64,000 nt of DNA from Burkholderia catarinensis (GTDB lineage: Bacteria > Pseudomonadota > Gammaproteobacteria > Burkholderiales > Burkholderiaceae). Position numbers and translations under genes: made by a program. Positions 60,262-64,000 of this stretch are shown here, piece after piece; position 1 is the first letter of the stretch, and every line of letters starts with the position of its first letter. Where the stretch lies: contig NZ_MDEQ02000003.1 in NCBI RefSeq assembly GCF_001883705.2, positions 310,001-374,000 of the forward strand. Reading direction: 5' to 3'. The notes beneath the pieces are model-generated. The model had not been told where the DNA came from and made no database searches. It saw nothing but the letters and a program-made list of their open reading frames with translations.

Positions 60262-61377
60262 TCAGGAGTCCGGCGCAGCCGGGCGGGGCGTCGCGCGCAC
60301 CTGCTCCGCGCTGCGCGTGATCGTGCTGCTGTCGACGGACGGCGCCGCCGCGCCGGAAGCGGCCGGCACGCCGGACGTCGGCACGGGATCGGCCGGCGCA
60401 TCCGTCACGTAGATATGCTTGATGCCGTCGGGCGTCTGCGTGTACTGCACCGTGTCCGACGACACGATCTCCGAATACTGTCCGGTCACGGGCGCGGCGT
60501 GGCCGGGGTTCTCGACCGCCTGGACGACGAGCCGCCGGATGTTCGAATCGAGGTCGGCACGCACGCGCGTGACGGCCTTGTCGAGCGCATCCTTGCTGTC
60601 GACCGTGCCGGTAATCGCGAATTCGCCGTTGCCCAGGTACTTCACGCGCACGCCCGCGATGCCGAGCGAATCCTCGATGCTGTGCACCGCGTTCTGCGCG
60701 ACGTCGTAGCTGCGGACGACGTCCTTCGACGCGATCTTCGCGAGCGTCGAGCGGACGAGCTGATCGTCGGCGAGGTTGGCGACCATGCCCGTCACGACGC
60801 TCGTGTTCCCGACCGTGCGCACCTGCAGCTCGGTCATGTGCGCGGCCGCGAGCGCGTCCTGGATGCGGGTGGTCCGGTAGTCCGCGCCGTGCCGCAGCGC
60901 GGCCTCGCTGTCGGGCGCGGTGGTCAGCAGCACGGCCGTGCCCGCGACGATGCCGATCGCGATGCACGCGACGAGCGCGCCGTAGTAGCGGCGCCGCTTT
61001 CGCCGTTCGGCGTCGACCCGCGCATCGGCCGGCCGGGTCAGCAGCGTCGACAACAGGTCGAGATCCGACGGCCACGGCACGTCGTCGGGGCCCACGCACA
61101 GGATCGTCTCGCCGAACCGCATCGGCACGAAGTCGACCAGGATCACCGTTTCCGGTTCGGGCGCGGCGTCGGCCTGCGCGGGCTCACCGTCCGGCGCGTC
61201 GATACGCGTCATCGCGCGAACGACGCCGGACGGATCGACGTCGAGCGTCACATCGGTGCCGGTCCAGTCGGTCAGGCGGATATCCGCATCGGCGCCGCCA
61301 TGAACCCGATGCTGACCCGGCGCGAGCTGCAGCATCGCGCCCGCGTGAAATCCCGTCAGTATCCGTAGCTGTTTCAT
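60262..61377 (-). CDS. sctD: Type III inner-membrane ring protein SctD
   Basis: 371 residues. N-terminal FHA-like cytoplasmic domain (LRILTGFHAGAMLQLAPGQHRVHGGADADIRLTDW), one membrane segment (YYGALVACIAIGIVAGTAVLL, about 140-160) and periplasmic BON-like ring-building repeats (LVRSTLAKIASKDVVRSYDVAQNAVHSIEDSL, GNGEFAITGTVDSKDALDKAV). Corresponds to YscD, HrpD5 of Xanthomonas and HrpW of Ralstonia. The ATG at 61377 was chosen; TTG at 61392 is possible. A perfect hrpII promoter lies upstream, so sctD heads its own transcript of four genes. Confidence 0.88.
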   Translation of the reverse strand: MKQLRILTGFHAGAMLQLAPGQHRVHGGADADIRLTDWTGTDVTLDVDPSGVVRAMTRIDAPDGEPAQADAAPEPETVILVDFVPMRFGETILCVGPDDVPWPSDLDLLSTLLTRPADARVDAERRKRRRYYGALVACIAIGIVAGTAVLLTTAPDSEAALRHGADYRTTRIQDALAAAHMTELQVRTVGNTSVVTGMVANLADDQLVRSTLAKIASKDVVRSYDVAQNAVHSIEDSLGIAGVRVKYLGNGEFAITGTVDSKDALDKAVTRVRADLDSNIRRLVVQAVENPGHAAPVTGQYSEIVSSDTVQYTQTPDGIKHIYVTDAPADPVPTSGVPAASGAAAPSVDSSTITRSAEQVRATPRPAAPDS

Positions 61378-61462
61378 GAGCAAAGCGTTCAATCGATATC
61401 AGGTCCGTATGCCGAATCCGCGGCGCCGTGCACGACGGGCGCGGATCGTCCGTCTCGCTGTG

Positions 61463-61523
61463 AATGTAGAGGCTAAAAGCGCGCTGCCGGCCCCGGATGC
61501 GAAGACTTCGCGTTTCGAACGAA
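61463..61523 (-). promoter_or_regulatory. hrpII box and -10 element of the sctD operon
   Basis: Read on the minus strand: TTCG (61523-61520), 16 bases, TTCG (61503-61500), 31 bases, TACATT (61468-61463). Every defined base of the HrpB/HrpX promoter rule fits, and the site lies in the gap between the HpaA-like gene and sctD. Confidence 0.8.
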
Positions 61524-61544
61524 GCATCGCGTGGCGCCGCCGCG

Positions 61545-62369
61545 CTAAGGCGTGCGCCGCAGCGCACGCAACGTATCGAGTGCGTCGGCGCACTGGCGCG
61601 CGGTTCGCGGGCGATCGAACTGGCGCAGCAGCAGGCCGGCCAGCACGTTGAAGTCGCGCGCCGCTTGCGGCAGCGGCGCGGCGCCGGCCGCCGCGCCCCG
61701 TTGCGGCGACGGCTGCGCGCGCAACATCTCGAGATCGGCCGCGGGCAACGCGACGCCGGACTGCTGCACGCGCAGCCAGCGTGCCGACCACGCATGCACG
61801 TGCGCGGCGACGCCGCCCGGCTGCGCGGCGAACTCGCGCCGCGGCGCGAGCAGGTCGCGAGCGCACGCATCGCGCAGCGCGTGCGGCGCGAGGCCGGGCG
61901 CAGGGACGGGCGGCGGTTCCGCCGGGTGCGGCGCCGCGACCGGCCGCGCAGCCGGCCGGCGGCCGGTCCTGAACGTGGCGACGCGCTCCGTGTCGTTCGC
62001 GTCGTCCTGCTCGTCGCCCTGGCCGCCGCGCCCGCCGCCGTGTCCGCCGCGGCGTTCGTGCTCGTCGCCGGATACCTCGAGCTCCGGCGGTTCGGCACCG
62101 GCGTCGGCACCGTCCGCGCCGTCGAGCGACCCGGCGCCGCGCTTGCCGCGCGCGGCGCGGCGCCGGCGCGCGAGCCGCGCGGCCATTTTCTTCGCGCGCT
62201 GCGCCTGCACCGCGTTCTGCTGGGCCTGCATGCTGCCGTGCGCGAAACGGGTGCCGCGATACAGCGTCGCGAATTGCCCGGCCGGCTTGGCGCGTGGTTT
62301 CGACGACGGTTTGTGCGCGGCCGCCGCTTGCTGGGCGAGCGCGGTGGAATGGGGTCCGATACGTGTCAT
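61545..62369 (-). CDS. HpaA/HrpV-like type III protein
   Basis: 274 residues, poorly conserved. Basic N-terminal half with nuclear-localisation-like clusters (KKMAARLARRRRAARGKR, about 60-77), a Gly/Asp/Glu-rich middle (about 100-135) and a helical C-terminal part (ARDLLAPRREFAAQPGGV ... ARDFNVLAGLLLRQFDRP). HpaA of Xanthomonas, a secreted regulator with such basic clusters, occupies this position between hrcS and hrcD. I see little direct sequence similarity, so the call rests on gene order and composition. Twelve bases after sctS. Confidence 0.6.
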   Translation of the reverse strand: MTRIGPHSTALAQQAAAAHKPSSKPRAKPAGQFATLYRGTRFAHGSMQAQQNAVQAQRAKKMAARLARRRRAARGKRGAGSLDGADGADAGAEPPELEVSGDEHERRGGHGGGRGGQGDEQDDANDTERVATFRTGRRPAARPVAAPHPAEPPPVPAPGLAPHALRDACARDLLAPRREFAAQPGGVAAHVHAWSARWLRVQQSGVALPAADLEMLRAQPSPQRGAAAGAAPLPQAARDFNVLAGLLLRQFDRPRTARQCADALDTLRALRRTP

Positions 62370-62381
62370 GCCGGCCTCGCG

Positions 62382-62645
62382 TCAGTTGGGAAACGCCGTT
62401 CGCATCATCTCGTTCGCGAAATGCAGGATCGCCGCGCACGACAGCGGCGCGGCGATCACCAGCACGATCGTCACGGCGATCAGCTTGACCGCGAACGGCA
62501 GCGCCTGGTCCTGCAGCGACGTGATCGCCTGGACGAACGACACGGCGAGCCCGACCGCGGCGGCCGCGATCACGAACGGCAGCGAAACCGTCAGGCACAG
62601 CAGCATGCCCTGCGTGGCGGCGTGAACCAGCGAATCGACGTCCAT
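62382..62645 (-). CDS. sctS: Type III export apparatus protein SctS
   Basis: 87 residues with two membrane helices (ATQGMLLCLTVSLPFVIAAAAVGLAVSFVQAITSLQDQALPFAVKLIAVTIVLVIA), the FliQ/YscS/HrcS family pattern including VSFVQA-x-T-x-Q-xQ. Builds the export gate in the inner membrane together with SctR and SctT. Eleven bases after sctR. No sctT follows, as expected for the Hrp2 gene order, where it lies elsewhere. Confidence 0.94.
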   Translation of the reverse strand: MDVDSLVHAATQGMLLCLTVSLPFVIAAAAVGLAVSFVQAITSLQDQALPFAVKLIAVTIVLVIAAPLSCAAILHFANEMMRTAFPN

Positions 62646-62656
62646 GGCGGCTCCGG

Positions 62657-63307
62657 TCACTTGTAGGTCAGCACGAGCCCGTGGATCAGCGTCGACCATC
62701 CATCCATCACGACGAACAGCAGCAGCTTGAACGGGATCGCGACGTTCGTCGGCGAGACCTGGTTGAGCCCCATCGACAGCAGCACGTTGGCGATGATCAG
62801 GTCGATCACGATGAAGGTCACGTACAGCAGGAAGCCGATCTTGAACGCGTCGGTGAGCTCGGTCAGCGTGAAGGCCGGCGCGAGCACGATCAGGTCGGTT
62901 TCCTGCAGCGCCTGCGCTTCCTCCTTCGGCCACACGATCGACGCCGAGCGCATGAAGAAGCGCTTTTCGCGCTCCTGCGTGTGCTTGATGAGGAACTGCC
63001 GGAACGGCTCGCGCGCCGCGTCCGCGGCCTGGATCACGGCCTGTGACGATTGCGGCGAGATCGTCTGGCCGCTCAGCGTCTTGGCGGCCATCATGCCGAT
63101 CGGCGCCATCACGTACACCGAAACGAGGATCGCGATGCCGTTGAGCACCATGTTGGGCGGCACCTGCTGCACGCCGAGCGCGTTGCGCAGCAGGCCGAGC
63201 ACGACGACCACTTTCGCGTACGACGTCACGACCATCGCGACAAACGGCAACAGGCCGATCGCGACGACGATCAGCAGCAGGCCGGACAGGTCACTGTACT
63301 GGACCAT
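62657..63307 (-). CDS. sctR: Type III export apparatus protein SctR
   Basis: 216 residues, four membrane segments. FliP/YscR/HrcR hallmarks: LLPFVAMVVTSYAKVVVVLGLLRNALGVQQVPPNMVLNGIAILVS and the C-terminal FKIGFLLYVTFIVIDLIIANVLLSMGLNQVSPTNVAIPFKLLLFVVMDGW. Forms the pentameric core of the export gate. The start at 63307 overlaps the end of sctQ by 17 bases, showing translational coupling within the sctQRS operon. Confidence 0.96.
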   Translation of the reverse strand: MVQYSDLSGLLLIVVAIGLLPFVAMVVTSYAKVVVVLGLLRNALGVQQVPPNMVLNGIAILVSVYVMAPIGMMAAKTLSGQTISPQSSQAVIQAADAAREPFRQFLIKHTQEREKRFFMRSASIVWPKEEAQALQETDLIVLAPAFTLTELTDAFKIGFLLYVTFIVIDLIIANVLLSMGLNQVSPTNVAIPFKLLLFVVMDGWSTLIHGLVLTYK

Positions 63308-64000
63308 GCTCGTGCGCCATGCGGAGAATGCGGATGCCGACGTGCTCGCCGATCCCGACCAGCTCGCCGTAGCCGATCACCTGGCCGTGCGCGACGAGCT
63401 TGAGCGTCAGGTCGGCGATCGCGGTCGGCAGCTCGATCACGTAGCCGGGCGCGAGCGACGACACCTCGTCGATCGTCAGCGCAACGGTATCGGCGACGAA
63501 CTGCACCGGCAGCTCGAGTTCGCCCACTTCGACGGCGCGTTCGGCGGCCGGCGCATCGGGCGCGGCTTCCGGTGTGTCCAGGACGGTGGTTTCCGTCATC
63601 ACGGGTTCCTTCAACAAAGTAATCGTTCGGGGTTGCACGGCCACCGCAGCCCGGCAATGCGCGAGACCCGCGCTGCCCCAGGTGGCGAAGGCAACGGGAT
63701 GCGGCGCGGTGTCCGCACGCGCGTGCGCGCCATGCAGCCACGCCGCGTCGAGCGACGGATCGAACGCGCGCAGCAGGATGTCGCCGCTGCGCAGGCTCTG
63801 CAGCGTGTCGACCGATAGCGCCTTCACGCCGAGCACGAGGCTGCCGGGCACGCGCAGCGACGTGTCGAGCCATGCGGCGCGCACGGTGCGCGCCAGGCAC
63901 GCATCCAGCCACTCGATGCAACGGCCCGGCAGTTGCACGAGCGCGTCGTGCCGTTGTTCGCCCAGCGTCAGCGACAGCGCGACGGTCACGCTGTGCGCAC
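63291..64000 (-). CDS. sctQ: Type III cytoplasmic ring protein SctQ, 5' end outside window
   Basis: The frame is open to the right edge, so the gene begins beyond the window; a GTG at 63989 is in frame but probably internal. The C-terminal 75 residues are a SpoA (FliN-like) domain: LPVQFVADTVALTIDEVSSLAPGYVIELPTAIADLTLKLVAHGQVIGYGELVGIGEHVGIRILRM. SctQ forms the sorting platform below the export gate. An internal ATG at 63599 with its own ribosome binding site (AAGGAA, six bases before) would produce a 102-residue SctQ-C form, as known for YscQ and SpaO. Confidence 0.9.
   Translation of the reverse strand, partial: AHSVTVALSLTLGEQRHDALVQLPGRCIEWLDACLARTVRAAWLDTSLRVPGSLVLGVKALSVDTLQSLRSGDILLRAFDPSLDAAWLHGAHARADTAPHPVAFATWGSAGLAHCRAAVAVQPRTITLLKEPVMTETTVLDTPEAAPDAPAAERAVEVGELELPVQFVADTVALTIDEVSSLAPGYVIELPTAIADLTLKLVAHGQVIGYGELVGIGEHVGIRILRMAHEHGPVQ

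Noticed and set aside
1..64000. tRNA, rRNA, CRISPR arrays, complete insertion sequences, FMN riboswitch before the ribB gene
   Set aside because: Looked for by eye on both strands; no T-loop-like GGTTCGA-N-TCC context within a cloverleaf, no spaced direct-repeat array, no transposase frame and no non-coding leader at ribB.

Overview
The window is GC-rich DNA (roughly 67% by eye) with codon use, gene content and small-protein families typical of Burkholderia, most likely the Burkholderia cepacia complex. The mix of stress, catabolic and secretion genes without core housekeeping operons suggests a secondary chromosome. That assignment is an inference. I saw no rRNA, tRNA, CRISPR array or complete insertion sequence.

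Layout. 1-7.1 kb: the 3' part of a class A penicillin-binding protein, a PilZ protein, a small secreted DUF4148 protein, an overlapping DUF1326/DUF2182/EamA operon and an LprI-like periplasmic protein. 7.1-7.4 kb: a 289-bp nested palindromic element with perfect 33-bp ends, MITE-like. 7.4-26.7 kb: a stress and signalling block with a NarX/NarL-like two-component pair, two universal stress proteins preceded by FNR/ANR-like boxes, a cupin, a DedA-rhodanese fusion, an amino-acid permease, a chemoreceptor, a sigma-54 activator, a hybrid histidine kinase, DUF4142, PRC-barrel and CBS proteins and several mini-proteins. It resembles the low-oxygen/stress loci of this genus.

26.7-46.5 kb: a MipA-like outer-membrane protein; a two-gene DNA-repair operon (VRR-NUC nuclease plus a DinG/XPD-type helicase with an N-terminal nuclease-like domain) behind a textbook LexA box; an IclR regulator whose probable operator core recurs in the promoter shared by an MHS transporter and a 4-hydroxyphenylpyruvate dioxygenase 7 kb away; a secreted DUF305/beta-propeller pair; a VapC remnant; a MurA paralogue; an HNH endonuclease; an Old-Yellow-type reductase; a hipBA toxin-antitoxin pair under an 83-bp palindrome; a RibB-type enzyme coupled to an esterase; and a LuxR-type regulator.

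48-64 kb: part of a Hrp2-family type III secretion system. The minus-strand order sctQ-sctR-sctS-HpaA-like-sctD-HrpD6-like-pilin-like-HpaB-like chaperone matches the Xanthomonas/Ralstonia hrp order. On the plus strand are an 878-aa candidate effector with an OTU/papain-like Cys-His protease core and a membrane hairpin, a glycine-rich harpin-like protein with two near-identical 85-aa repeats, and an OmpR-type regulator of HrpG type with a degenerate receiver. Three promoters carry a HrpB/HrpX-type hrpII box (TTCG-N16-TTCG with a YANNNT -10 element 31-32 bases later): in front of the effector, the harpin-like gene (one mismatch) and sctD. This ties the two undescribed secreted proteins to the secretion machine and is the most interesting feature of the window.
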